Of a stretch of DNA of 64,000 nucleotides, positions 34,583 through 43,260 are shown in pieces. The notes below the pieces were generated by a model. It was given only the letters and a program-made list of their open reading frames with translations. It made no database searches and had not been told where the DNA came from. The stretch is taken from contig NZ_JAQQFR010000008.1 of the NCBI RefSeq assembly GCF_046025915.1, forward strand, positions 196,116-260,115, in the 5' to 3' direction. Within the stretch, counting starts at the first letter, position 1. Each line of letters begins with the position of its first letter. The position numbers and the translations under genes are program-made. Source of the stretch: Herbaspirillum rhizosphaerae_A (GTDB taxonomy: Bacteria; Pseudomonadota; Gammaproteobacteria; Burkholderiales; Burkholderiaceae_D).

Positions 34583-34816
34583 ATGAACACAGATCCGACG
34601 CAAGAAATTTACAGGCGCAAAATACTTTGCTGCCCCTATTGCTTTATTTATACTCCTTGGTCCAATGAGTTTTGGAACGCCAGAGTTTGCGGGCATTGCA
34701 ATCAGAAATTCTTTGTTTTCCGAGGACGATATCTGAAACGCAAGGAATGGTACGTCGCTCAAACCATCCTCGTTCTATGTGGTTTAGTGACTGTCGCTTT
34801 GATCATCCTTAGATAG
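34583..34816 (+). CDS. small zinc-ribbon-like membrane protein, hypothetical
   Basis: 77 residues. Two CxxC knuckles, CPYC at 17-20 and CGHC at 36-39, are spaced like a short zinc ribbon. A basic region (FRGRYLKRKEW) and one carboxyl-terminal membrane helix (about 57-76) follow. No strong ribosome site precedes the ATG and GC content is low, so it may be a transferred or poorly expressed gene. The family is unknown to me; the layout suggests a membrane-tethered metal- or redox-binding domain facing the cytoplasm. Confidence 0.5.
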   Translation: MNTDPTQEIYRRKILCCPYCFIYTPWSNEFWNARVCGHCNQKFFVFRGRYLKRKEWYVAQTILVLCGLVTVALIILR

Positions 34817-34860
34817 AAAAGGCTGCAACCGGCCAGAAACAGGCAAGTCAAAAAATTGAA

Positions 34861-34897
34861 AAAGTCCCAGAACAATCATGTTGTGGGACTTTTTTAT
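34861..34897. terminator. bidirectional terminator before the czc operon end
   Basis: Stem AAAGTCCCA (34861-34869) with TGGGACTTT (34884-34892), inner pairing AACA/TGTT, followed by TTTTATTTT; the minus side also carries a T-run. It terminates czcA. Confidence 0.88.
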
Positions 34898-34899
34898 TT

Positions 34900-37800
34900 T
34901 TAAGGTAATGAAATATTTCTGAACTTGCCAATCCGCAGCCACGCTCGCAAGCGACTATGCCATGAAGACGATTTACCGGTCTCGGCGTCTTCCTCCGAAT
35001 CCCCCGCATGCACCAACCGATACAACAACGGCAACACCAGCAACGTCAACAAGGTCGACGACAAAATCCCCCCGATTACCACGGTCGCCAGCGGCCGCTG
35101 AACTTCCGCCCCGGTTCCTGTTGCCAGCGCCATCGGCACGAATCCCAGCGACGCTACCAGCGCGGTCATTAGCACCGGCCGCAAGCGCGTCATCGCGCCT
35201 TCGAAGATGGCTTCGTCGAGTGAGCGTCCTTCTTCACGCAGCGTGCGGATGAAGGCGATCATCACCAGGCCGTTGAGTACCGCGACGCCGGACAGAGCGA
35301 TGAAGCCGACGGCGGCGGAGATCGACAGCGGGATGCCGCGCATGGTCAGCGCCAGCACGCCGCCGGTCAGTGCGAAAGGGATCCCCGTGAACACGAGCAA
35401 ACCGTCCTTGACGTTGTTGAACATCGCGAACAGCAGCACGAACACCAGCAACAGCGCCACCGGTACAACGATTTGCAGGCGTTGGGTTGCGGATTGCAGG
35501 TTCTCGAACTGCCCGCCCCATGCAGTCCAGTAACCAGCAGGGACTTTCACTTGCGCGCTGATCTGGCCCGCTGCATCGTCGACGAAAGAACCAAGATCGC
35601 GGCCGCGTACGTTGGCGCTGACGACAATACGGCGCTTGCCATTTTCCCGGCTGACCTGATTCGGACCCGGCGCGATGTCGAAGTCGGCGACTTCTCCCAA
35701 GGGGATGAAGCTGACCTTGCCATCGCTGTGCTGCAAGGGGATCGGCAGGCGTTTGATGGCATCGAGGTCGTTGCGCTCCTGTTCAGGCAGACGCACGATG
35801 ATGTCGAAGCGGCGATCGCCCTGGAATAACGTACCGGTTTCTTTTCCGCCGATGGCCATTGCTATCGTGTCTTGCACGTCGGCGATGTTGAGTCCGTAGC
35901 GCGCCGTTTTTTCACGATCAATCTTCACGGTCAGCATGGGCAAGCCGGTTGATTGCTCGACCTTGACTTCGGTTGCGCCCGCAACCTTGCCGAGTACACC
36001 TGCGATTTTTACGGCGGTGTCGTTAAGTACGTCCATGTCGTCGCCGAAGATTTTTACGGCCACGTCGCTGCGCACGCCCGATATCAGCTCGTTGAACCGC
36101 AACTGGATCGGTTGCGAAAACTCGTAGCTGTTGCCGGGCAGCGCCGCCACCGCATCTTGAATTGCCTCCTGCAACTCGGCTTGCGTTTTCCTCGGCTTTG
36201 GCCATTCGTCTTGTGGCTTGAGCATGATGTAGCCGTCGGAGATATTCGGCGGCATCGGGTCGGATGCGACTTCGGCAGTGCCGGTGCGGGCGAACACGCG
36301 CTCGATCTCTGGGAATTTGTCCTTGAGCGTACGTTCCAGTTGCTGCTGCATTTCCACTGATTGCGTCAGGCTGGTGCCGGGGATGCGCAAGGCCTGAATC
36401 GCCAGGTCGCCTTCGTTGAGGCTGGGGACGAATTCGCTACCCAGTTTTGTTCCCAGTAAACCGCACAGCACGATAACCGCCGCGGCCAGCGACAACACGA
36501 TCGGCTTGTTGACCATCGAGCGTTGCAGCAAGGGCGCATAGCTGCGCTTGGCAAAACGCATCAGTGCGTTTTCCTTTTCGTCGACCTTGTCGCCGATGAA
36601 CAAGGCAATCGCCGCCGGGATGAAGGTCACCGACAGGATCATTGCACCCAGCAAGGCTGCCACCACGGTGAAGGCCATCGGCTGGAACATCTTGCCTTCG
36701 ACGCCGGTCAGCGCAAACATCGGCAGGTACACGATCATGATGATGAGCTGGCCGAATAGCAGCGGGCGGCGCGCTTCGCGTGAAGCGGCGAAGACTTCAT
36801 GAAAACGCTCGCTACGCGTCAATGGCCGGCCATGATGCTGCTGCGCATGCGCCAGACGCCGCACGCAGTTTTCCACGATCACCACGGCACCATCGATGAT
36901 GATGCCGAAGTCCAGCGCGCCCAGGCTCAGCAGATTGGCGCTCACATGGTTCGACACCATGCCGGTGAAGGTGAATAGCATCGCCAGCGGAATCACCGTC
37001 GCCGTGATCACTGCGGCGCGGATGTTGCCGAGGAACAGGAACAGCACCGCAATCACCAGCACCGCGCCTTCGATCAGATTTTTCTTGACGGTGTTGATGG
37101 CCTTGTCGACCAGTACCGTGCGGTCATACACGGTGACGGCTTGTACGCCTTCCGGCAATGACCGGTTGATCTCGGTCATCTTCTTGTCGACCGCTTGCGA
37201 GACCGTGCGGCTGTTCTGGCCGATCAGCATGAAGACCGTACCTAGCACCACTTCGCGACCGTTCTCGGTCGCTGCGCCGGTGCGCAGCTCACGGCCGATG
37301 CCGACCTCTGCCACGTCGCGGATGCGGATGGCGACGCCCTGCACGTTGCTGAGGACGATGTTGCGGATATCGTCGATGGTGGCGACCTGGCCTGGTGCGC
37401 GTATCAGGTATTGCTCACCGCGTTTCTCGATGTAGCCCGCGCCGACGTTGGCGTTGTTACGTTCCAGTGCGGTCGCTACGTTTTGCAGTGTCAGGCCGTA
37501 GGAGGCCAGTTTGGCCGGCGAGGGGGCGACATGATATTCCTTGGCGTAGCCGCCGATGGAATTGATCTCGGTCACGCCGGCGACATTGCGCAGTTGTGGC
37601 TTGATGATCCAGTCCTGGATCTCGCGTAGGTCGGCGGGTGAGTAGGGCGTGCCGTCGGCTTTCTTCGCGCCGTCTTTGGCTTCAACCGTCCACAGGTAGA
37701 TTTCGCCGAGGCCGGTCGAGATCGGTCCCATCGCGGGATCAATGCCGGAGGGCAGCTTGCTGCGTGCTTCCTGAATACGTTCGTTGACCAGCTGGCGTGC

Positions 37801-38115
37801 AAAGTAGATGTCCGTGCCATCCTTGAAGATCACGGTCACTTGCGACAAACCGTAGCGAGACAATGAGCGTGTCTGTTCCAGGTTGGGCAGGCCGGACATG
37901 ACTGTTTCAATCGGAAAGCTGATGCGCTGCTCGGTCTCCAGCGGTGAATAGCCCGGTGCAGAAGTATTGATCTGCACCTGTACGTTGGTGATGTCAGGGA
38001 CGGCGTCGATCGGCAGCTTCTGATAGCTGTAGACGCCATAGGCAGCCATGCCGAAGACGGCCAGCATGACCAGCCATCGATGCTCGATGGCGAAGCGGAT
38101 GATGCGTTCAAACAT
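34900..38115 (-). CDS. czcA: heavy-metal RND efflux pump (CzcA family)
   Basis: 1071 residues, full HME-RND length with two sets of helices and large periplasmic loops. The proton-relay and metal-selectivity motif in the fourth helix is DFGIIIDGAVVIVEN at 402-416, giving Asp402, Asp408 and Glu415 at the same positions as in the classical CzcA. This favours divalent cobalt/zinc/cadmium export over copper/silver, which lack this pattern. With CzcB and CzcC it exports ions from the periplasm across the outer membrane. Last gene of a leftward czcI-C-B-A operon. Confidence 0.94.
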   Translation of the reverse strand: MFERIIRFAIEHRWLVMLAVFGMAAYGVYSYQKLPIDAVPDITNVQVQINTSAPGYSPLETEQRISFPIETVMSGLPNLEQTRSLSRYGLSQVTVIFKDGTDIYFARQLVNERIQEARSKLPSGIDPAMGPISTGLGEIYLWTVEAKDGAKKADGTPYSPADLREIQDWIIKPQLRNVAGVTEINSIGGYAKEYHVAPSPAKLASYGLTLQNVATALERNNANVGAGYIEKRGEQYLIRAPGQVATIDDIRNIVLSNVQGVAIRIRDVAEVGIGRELRTGAATENGREVVLGTVFMLIGQNSRTVSQAVDKKMTEINRSLPEGVQAVTVYDRTVLVDKAINTVKKNLIEGAVLVIAVLFLFLGNIRAAVITATVIPLAMLFTFTGMVSNHVSANLLSLGALDFGIIIDGAVVIVENCVRRLAHAQQHHGRPLTRSERFHEVFAASREARRPLLFGQLIIMIVYLPMFALTGVEGKMFQPMAFTVVAALLGAMILSVTFIPAAIALFIGDKVDEKENALMRFAKRSYAPLLQRSMVNKPIVLSLAAAVIVLCGLLGTKLGSEFVPSLNEGDLAIQALRIPGTSLTQSVEMQQQLERTLKDKFPEIERVFARTGTAEVASDPMPPNISDGYIMLKPQDEWPKPRKTQAELQEAIQDAVAALPGNSYEFSQPIQLRFNELISGVRSDVAVKIFGDDMDVLNDTAVKIAGVLGKVAGATEVKVEQSTGLPMLTVKIDREKTARYGLNIADVQDTIAMAIGGKETGTLFQGDRRFDIIVRLPEQERNDLDAIKRLPIPLQHSDGKVSFIPLGEVADFDIAPGPNQVSRENGKRRIVVSANVRGRDLGSFVDDAAGQISAQVKVPAGYWTAWGGQFENLQSATQRLQIVVPVALLLVFVLLFAMFNNVKDGLLVFTGIPFALTGGVLALTMRGIPLSISAAVGFIALSGVAVLNGLVMIAFIRTLREEGRSLDEAIFEGAMTRLRPVLMTALVASLGFVPMALATGTGAEVQRPLATVVIGGILSSTLLTLLVLPLLYRLVHAGDSEEDAETGKSSSWHSRLRAWLRIGKFRNISLP

Positions 38116-38165
38116 GAGGGTATCCTTCTCTCTCGGAGGGGGAGGTGAAGTGGGGATGCGGCCGG

Positions 38166-39443
38166 TTAATGTGCATGTTCGGCGCTCCCTTTGCCTTGCT
38201 CTGCCTTGATGACAAAGCTGCCTTTGGCGGCGTAGATGTCACCAGCCTTGAGGCCCTTCAACACTTCCACCTGTTTGCCGTCGTTGCGGCCGAGCGTGAC
38301 TTCCTGCTTGTTGAAGCCGCCGGGCACGCGGACGAAGACCACGTTCTTTTGTTCCATCGATTGAACCGCATCGGCGGCAATCGCCAGCGGCACATCCGTT
38401 TCTTGTTCTTGCGCCAGGACTTCGACGTTGACGAAGAGGCCTGGCCGCCAGGCATTGCCGGGGTTGGCCAGTACGACGTGCGCCTTGGCGGTGCGGGTTT
38501 GCTCGCCCAGCAGCGCGCCGACATAGGCGATCTTGCCGTTGGCGCTGGAATCGAAGGCGGTCGCTTTGACGATTGCGCTTTCACCGACGCGTACTGCATT
38601 TAACTCCTTGGCGGCAACCGTCATTTCCACCCATACGCTGCTCAGATCGGAAATCGTGAAGACATTGGCGTCTTCCTTGACCGCTTCGCCCAGCGCCAGA
38701 TGCTTTTCAACCACGATGCCGTCGAAGGGTGCGCGGATCTCGAAACGGTTCAGCCCGGATGAAGCCTTGCTGACCGTGACACCGATGGCAGCCAGTTTTT
38801 GCTGTGCATTGCGCACGGCGATCTCGGCTTCTTTTAATGCCTGTGCCGCTTGCAAATAGTCTTGCTCGGCAGAGATCTTTTCTTCCCACAGTTTTTTCTC
38901 GCGCGCATGTGTGGATTGCGCCAGTGTCAGCCGTTGCTGGGCACTGAGCAATTCGCTGCGCTGTTCGGAGACGGCGCTGCTGCTGATCACGGCGAGTACT
39001 TGTCCCTTCTTGACCTGCTGACCGAGATTGGCGCTGACCGATTCGACCACGCCGCTGACTTTCGGTACGACGTGGGCGGTGCGATCCTGATTGAAACGGA
39101 TTTCACCGGGCAATTGCAGGCTATTGCGGATGCGTCCCGTTGCGGCGGTTTCGAGAACGATACCGGCGGTTTTCAGTTGCGCGTCGCTGAAGGCAATTTT
39201 GTTTTCCTCCGCATGATCGTCATGTCCATTCTTTTCATCGTGTTTGTCTTTCTCATCGTGTTGATCGTTTTTGTCGTCTTTATGCTCGTCCTTGGCGTTT
39301 TTTTCTGCGGCGTGATCGTGGCCGCTTTCGCTATGGCTTTCCGCCGGGTCTGTTTTTGCCGGGCCGCTGAGGAGGATAAGCGCTGCCAACAGCGCAGTGA
39401 TTACCGCGATGGCGGCGAGAGTCAGTTTTTGTTTCTTGGTCAT
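38166..39443 (-). CDS. czcB: RND efflux periplasmic adaptor (CzcB family)
   Basis: 425 residues. Amino-terminal anchor helix (about 8-27), then a strongly His/Asp/Glu/Lys-rich stretch (37-80) with many HDH/HDEK units that likely binds metal. The lipoyl/barrel-sandwich and alpha-hairpin domains follow (LPGEIRFNQDRTAHVVPKVS, then SAQQRLTLAQSTHAREK), and a carboxyl-terminal CzcB-type domain. It bridges CzcA to CzcC and may hand over ions. It lies 50 bases upstream of czcA. Confidence 0.92.
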   Translation of the reverse strand: MTKKQKLTLAAIAVITALLAALILLSGPAKTDPAESHSESGHDHAAEKNAKDEHKDDKNDQHDEKDKHDEKNGHDDHAEENKIAFSDAQLKTAGIVLETAATGRIRNSLQLPGEIRFNQDRTAHVVPKVSGVVESVSANLGQQVKKGQVLAVISSSAVSEQRSELLSAQQRLTLAQSTHAREKKLWEEKISAEQDYLQAAQALKEAEIAVRNAQQKLAAIGVTVSKASSGLNRFEIRAPFDGIVVEKHLALGEAVKEDANVFTISDLSSVWVEMTVAAKELNAVRVGESAIVKATAFDSSANGKIAYVGALLGEQTRTAKAHVVLANPGNAWRPGLFVNVEVLAQEQETDVPLAIAADAVQSMEQKNVVFVRVPGGFNKQEVTLGRNDGKQVEVLKGLKAGDIYAAKGSFVIKAEQGKGSAEHAH

Positions 39444-39455
39444 GGCGTAATCCGA

Positions 39456-40736
39456 TTACGGGTTGATATCTGCGGAACCGAGCAAGCGCTCCAGTTCGGC
39501 GGCGGCGAGATGGGCGTCCGACAGAGCACGCAGGTATTGCGATCTGGCCTGAAACAAAGTTCGCTGGGCGTCCAGGACTTCCAGGAAGCTGAACTTGCCT
39601 AGCTCGAAACCTTTGCCCGCAGCCAGATAGGCGCTTTGCGCTCCAGGCAGAATGTCACCGCGCAAAGCGGCAACTTCAGCATGGGCGTTGCGCAGCTTTG
39701 CGTAGGTTTGGGCCAGCTCGTTCTGTACTCTGGTTTCGGTCGCAGCGAGTTCATCGCGCGCCTTGTCGGTGCGTCGCAAGGCTTCGTCCAGGTTGCCCCG
39801 ATTGCTGTCGAAGAACGGTAGCGGCATCGATACACCGACCACCCACATGTTGCGGCGGGCTTCTTCGTCACGTTTGGTGCCCAGGCTCAGTGTGGCGTCG
39901 GGAATGCGTTTGCTGCTTTCGACTTTGGTCAGCGCCAGGCGGCGTTCGACCTCAATTTTTGCGAGCCTGAGTTGCGGGGCATTGGCGCTGCGCCCGGCAA
40001 TATCGGTGATATCCGGTAAGGGCGGCAATTGTTCTGCGGAGCCTTCTGCCAGCGTATAGCGTGGCGTGTGATTGCCCCACAAACCGGCCAGCCGACGGCG
40101 CGCCAGATCGAGTTCGCTGTCGGCCTGCATCAACTCCAATCTGGCGCCCGCAGAGGCGACCCCGGCTTTGCTTGCCTTTACTGGTGACACCTTGCCGGCG
40201 CTGACGCGACGGGCGGTGGCGTCGCTGGCGTTGCTTGCCAGGTCAGCCGATTCCTGTGCCAGGCGTTTGCGTTCCTGCGCTGTCAGCACGCTGAAAAATG
40301 CCGACGTCGCCGTGATGCGGATGTCGTCGCGTTTGGCTTGCAGCTCGACATGTGCAGCATCGCGGGCGCGTTCCGCGGCATCGATGCGCGCACCGCGTTT
40401 GCCACCTAGTTCGATGGCTTGGTTGAGTTGAAAGGTGGTAGTGCGGGTGCTCTTGCGGGTGTCTTCCATCAAGGCCGACAGTTCCGGATTCGGCCTCGCA
40501 CCGGCCTGCACGATGGTGGCGTCGACGGCTTCCAGCTCGCGGCGTGCGGCTGAGAGTTCAGGGTTATGGGCCAGCGCCAACGCGATGGCGTTGGCAAGCG
40601 TGAGCGGCGCAGCAGCTTCTTGCTGACGACTTGCATAGTCGGCATGTTCGCCACTTAGCAGCTGCGCATGGGCAGGAAGATAGATGGGACCGGCGAGCAA
40701 AAGCGCCAATCCCAAGGGATAACAATAACGGGACAT
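39456..40736 (-). CDS. czcC: RND efflux outer-membrane factor (CzcC family)
   Basis: 426 residues. Signal peptide about 1-24 ending LPAHA, two OEP repeats (TLANAIALALAHNPELSAAR and the second half from about 235) rich in long coiled helices, as in TolC-like channels. The gene lies 12 bases upstream of czcB. It provides the exit duct for the CzcCBA complex. Confidence 0.9.
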   Translation of the reverse strand: MSRYCYPLGLALLLAGPIYLPAHAQLLSGEHADYASRQQEAAAPLTLANAIALALAHNPELSAARRELEAVDATIVQAGARPNPELSALMEDTRKSTRTTTFQLNQAIELGGKRGARIDAAERARDAAHVELQAKRDDIRITATSAFFSVLTAQERKRLAQESADLASNASDATARRVSAGKVSPVKASKAGVASAGARLELMQADSELDLARRRLAGLWGNHTPRYTLAEGSAEQLPPLPDITDIAGRSANAPQLRLAKIEVERRLALTKVESSKRIPDATLSLGTKRDEEARRNMWVVGVSMPLPFFDSNRGNLDEALRRTDKARDELAATETRVQNELAQTYAKLRNAHAEVAALRGDILPGAQSAYLAAGKGFELGKFSFLEVLDAQRTLFQARSQYLRALSDAHLAAAELERLLGSADINP

Positions 40737-40812
40737 CGAATTCTCCGAACAAAAGGGAAGGAATTCGGCGAGTGGTCAGCAGTGAGGTGAAACGGGAAGA
40801 CGACTCGCCGGC

Positions 40813-41163
40813 TCAGGCGGCGAGTGTCCAGTCGGGCTCTTCGGGGGATTCTCCGATATGGGAGAGGTACAGCAAGGGTAGGGAGGGGATGAAACTATTC
40901 TTGTCCTGCGCGGCGGGCTGCCACGCAGCGTGCGAGTTCATGGGCTTGCTGCAGGAGAAATGGCAAAAGCCGCAATCGGCGTCATCGCTTTCGCTCAGTT
41001 TTTTTCCGGGAGTCTGATCCTGCTTGCTGCCGGCATCGGCCGCATGGTGGCCGATATGCTGTGTACTACTTTCAGTTTCATGTTGGCAATACGATGCCAC
41101 AGCCGCCCAGGAGAACTGGAGCGGCAGTAGGAGCAACAGGAAAATGATCAGGTAGCGTCGCAT
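40813..41163 (-). CDS. czcI: CzcI-like periplasmic protein
   Basis: 116 residues from the ATG at 41161-41163. A strongly hydrophobic signal (MRRYLIIFLLLLLPLQFSWA) is followed by a short mature protein with CQHE, several His, and DCGFCHFSC, all potential metal ligands. Position just upstream of czcCBA and the FSWAAVASYCQHET-type start match the CzcI family, thought to modulate czc expression or metal handling. A TATAAT hexamer at 41173-41178 (minus strand) ends only 9 bases before the ATG, so the transcript may be almost leaderless. Confidence 0.82.
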   Translation of the reverse strand: MRRYLIIFLLLLLPLQFSWAAVASYCQHETESSTQHIGHHAADAGSKQDQTPGKKLSESDDADCGFCHFSCSKPMNSHAAWQPAAQDKNSFIPSLPLLYLSHIGESPEEPDWTLAA

Positions 41164-41472
41164 GGCGCGGCAATTATAGCCGTACTTGTTGGGAATGCAT
41201 TCAAATCCGAAGTAAGCGATAGGAGGGATGGATTGATGAATGTTCTTTGAGCGAGAGATTGATTGTTGACGAGTAAATAGAAAATCCGTGATTAAAGAGC
41301 TGGATTTCAATTTCTTACAAATGTGTCGTCAACACGGATTATCGGGGCATCGTTGTTGATCCAGCCCTTGAGAAGGCTACTGCAGACTGCAGGAGGAGTC
41401 TCTCAGGCAAGGCGTCGATTGTCTGATTTTTTCAAATCAATCGATATGTTCCTTATTTTTCGAAGGTAAATC
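41164..41472. other. divergent intergenic region czcI / GlsB-like gene
   Basis: 309 bases. On the left is the czcI promoter (TATAAT on the minus strand). The right half, 41380-41415, has short complementary blocks (CTGCAGACTGCAGGAGGAGTC) but no known RNA fold that I can support. No gene seen. Confidence 0.4.
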
Positions 41473-41724
41473 ATGCATTACATTTTGATGTTCATCGTTG
41501 GTATTGTTGTCGGCGCGATTGCTCGCCTTGTTGTGCCGGGGAGCGAGCATTTCGGCATTTTGCTGACTGGCGTGCTGGGTATCGTCGGCTCGGTGGTCGG
41601 CGGCCTGATTGCCCGCTTGTTCAGCAAGCCTGCTGATGGCGCGTTCTTCCATCCGGCAGGCTTGATCCTGTCGGTGATCGGTGCGGTGCTGGTACTGGTG
41701 GCCTACAACCACTTTCTCCGTTGA
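41473..41724 (+). CDS. GlsB/YeaQ/YmgE-family stress-response membrane protein
   Basis: 83 residues, three predicted helices, Gly-rich: IVGIVVGAIARLVVPG, then LLTGVLGIVGSVVGGLIARL, then ILSVIGAVLVLVAYNHFLR. This is the transglycosylase-associated / GlsB family, small inner-membrane proteins induced by stress; the biochemical role is not established. It is followed by a strong bidirectional terminator. Confidence 0.88.
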   Translation: MHYILMFIVGIVVGAIARLVVPGSEHFGILLTGVLGIVGSVVGGLIARLFSKPADGAFFHPAGLILSVIGAVLVLVAYNHFLR

Positions 41725-41763
41725 TGGGCAGTTGATATCGCTGTTGTTTCCGCGACCGCTATG

Positions 41764-41801
41764 AAAAACACCCCTTGGCAATTGTGCGAAGGGGTGTTTT
41801 T
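41764..41801. terminator. bidirectional terminator, GlsB-like / MFS
   Basis: Perfect 13-base stem AAAAACACCCCTT (41764-41776) with AAGGGGTGTTTTT (41789-41801), 12-base loop; T-runs on both strands. Confidence 0.92.
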
Positions 41802-41824
41802 CATTGATGCGTCGACAGAACTTT

Positions 41825-42985
41825 TTACACCAGCGCTCTCGCCGCTCGGCGGTCCAGCATCGCCGACGTCAGCACTGTCAGGAAACCCAGTACCGACACG
41901 CCCGCGCCCAGCAGCGGCAAATCGGTCAACGGAAGACCCGCCGAAATCGCCAGCCCGCCCAGCCATGCACCGGTGGCATTGCCCACGTTGAAGGCGCCTT
42001 GATTGAGGGTCGATGCCAGATTTGGCGCGTCCTTGGCCTTATCCAGCACCCGAATCTGTGCTGCAGGCACGACTGCAAACGAGAACGCGCCCCAGATGAA
42101 CATGGTGATCAGCGTCGGCAACTGGTAGTGGCTGCTCCACGAAAATTGCACGAGGATGAGCGCGATGCAGACGAACATCGAAAACAGCACCGGCATCAAT
42201 CGCCAGTCGGCAAGACGTCCACCGATCAGTCCACCGACGGTAATGCCTGCACCGAACAGCAGCAGCACCCAGCTTTCCTGATGCGCGGTGAAACCGGTGA
42301 CGTCGAGCAGGATGTAGGCGATATACGTCAACACGCTGAACATGCTGACCGAGGCCAGCGTGCTGGTCAGCAGCGCCAATTGAACTTGCGGATGAATGAT
42401 GGCGCGGAATTCCTTGAAGATGCTGCCGCCTTGCATGGCGATTTTCTTCGGCAGGCAGACCCACAGCATGATGACGGCGGCAAGACCAATCACGGTAATC
42501 GCACCGAAAGTCGAACGCCAGCCCGCTGCATGTCCCAACGCCGTGCCGAAAGGCACGCCAAGAATGTTGGCGACCGTGAGGCCGGTGAACATCAGCGCCA
42601 CGGCTTGGGCGCGCTTTTCACGCGGTACCAGCTCTGCCGCCACGACCGCACCGATACCGAAGAAAGCTGCATGACAAAACGCCGTCACCACGCGCGCCAC
42701 CATCAGGAAGTTGTAGTTGGGCGCAATCGCGCACAGCACGTTGCCGAGAATGAACAGGCACATCAGGCCGACCAGTGCACGCTTGCGCTGCCACTTGGCG
42801 GTGAGGATCGCCAGCACCGGCGCACCCGCTGCCACGCCCAGCGCATAGCCCGACACCAGCATGCCCGCTGCCGGTGCAGACACGCCGAGGTCGCGTGCGA
42901 CATCCGGCAACAGCCCCATGATCACAAATTCTGTAGTGCCGATGCCGAAGGCAGCGACGGCGAGGGCGAAGAGGGGCCAATGCAT
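41825..42985 (-). CDS. MFS transporter, DHA1 / arabinose-efflux type
   Basis: 386 residues, twelve predicted helices. Motifs: FGIGTTEFVIMGLLPDVARD (AraJ/drug-H+ antiporter-like start), the loop LTAKWQRKRAL, and VVAAELVPREKRAQAVALMF. It probably exports sugars, sugar analogues or drugs. It is last in line after galM-dgoK-dgoA-dgoD but is separated by 275 bases with a large palindrome, so operon membership is uncertain. Confidence 0.85.
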   Translation of the reverse strand: MHWPLFALAVAAFGIGTTEFVIMGLLPDVARDLGVSAPAAGMLVSGYALGVAAGAPVLAILTAKWQRKRALVGLMCLFILGNVLCAIAPNYNFLMVARVVTAFCHAAFFGIGAVVAAELVPREKRAQAVALMFTGLTVANILGVPFGTALGHAAGWRSTFGAITVIGLAAVIMLWVCLPKKIAMQGGSIFKEFRAIIHPQVQLALLTSTLASVSMFSVLTYIAYILLDVTGFTAHQESWVLLLFGAGITVGGLIGGRLADWRLMPVLFSMFVCIALILVQFSWSSHYQLPTLITMFIWGAFSFAVVPAAQIRVLDKAKDAPNLASTLNQGAFNVGNATGAWLGGLAISAGLPLTDLPLLGAGVSVLGFLTVLTSAMLDRRAARALV

Positions 42986-43039
42986 GCTTGAAAGTCCTGA
43001 TGGGTTTTACTGCGGAAGGAAACCGCTATTTTACGTGGC

Positions 43040-43073
43040 TGCGGCCCGCTCTGCTGAGCAGATGCGGGCCGCA
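43040..43073. repeat. large perfect palindrome upstream of MFS gene
   Basis: Stem TGCGGCCCGC (43040-43049) with GCGGGCCGCA (43064-43073); the loop itself folds (CTGCT-G-AGCAG), making an almost continuous hairpin of about 34 bases. No T-run on either side. Confidence 0.65.
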
Positions 43074-43133
43074 TTGGTGAAATATATTGAAGAGAATCGT
43101 GCGAACTCAAAGAGATCGAAACCTGTTCGCGGT

Positions 43134-43256
43134 CCGTAGCGAGGAGTCATCAGCCGCCGCCGACCGGAGCGCAAGGACCGGAACGTACTTCAGGTACGTG
43201 AGGATCCTGAGCACCGTACGGTGGTGGATCATGGCTCCGCAGTAGGACCCCGGACA
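43134..43256. repeat. palindrome-rich intergenic segment, possible repeat element
   Basis: Contains ACGTAC-TTCAG-GTACGT (43182-43198), CACCGTACGGTG (about 43210-43221) and the near-repeat GACCGGAGCGCAAGGACCGG. The dense short palindromes between dgoD and the MFS gene look like a dispersed intergenic repeat. No second copy is seen in this window. Confidence 0.4.
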
Positions 43257-43260
43257 GGTT

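Noticed and set aside
41380..41415. Possible riboswitch-like fold before the GlsB-like gene
   Set aside because: Short complementary blocks are present but do not match the glycine, TPP or other consensus folds that I know.
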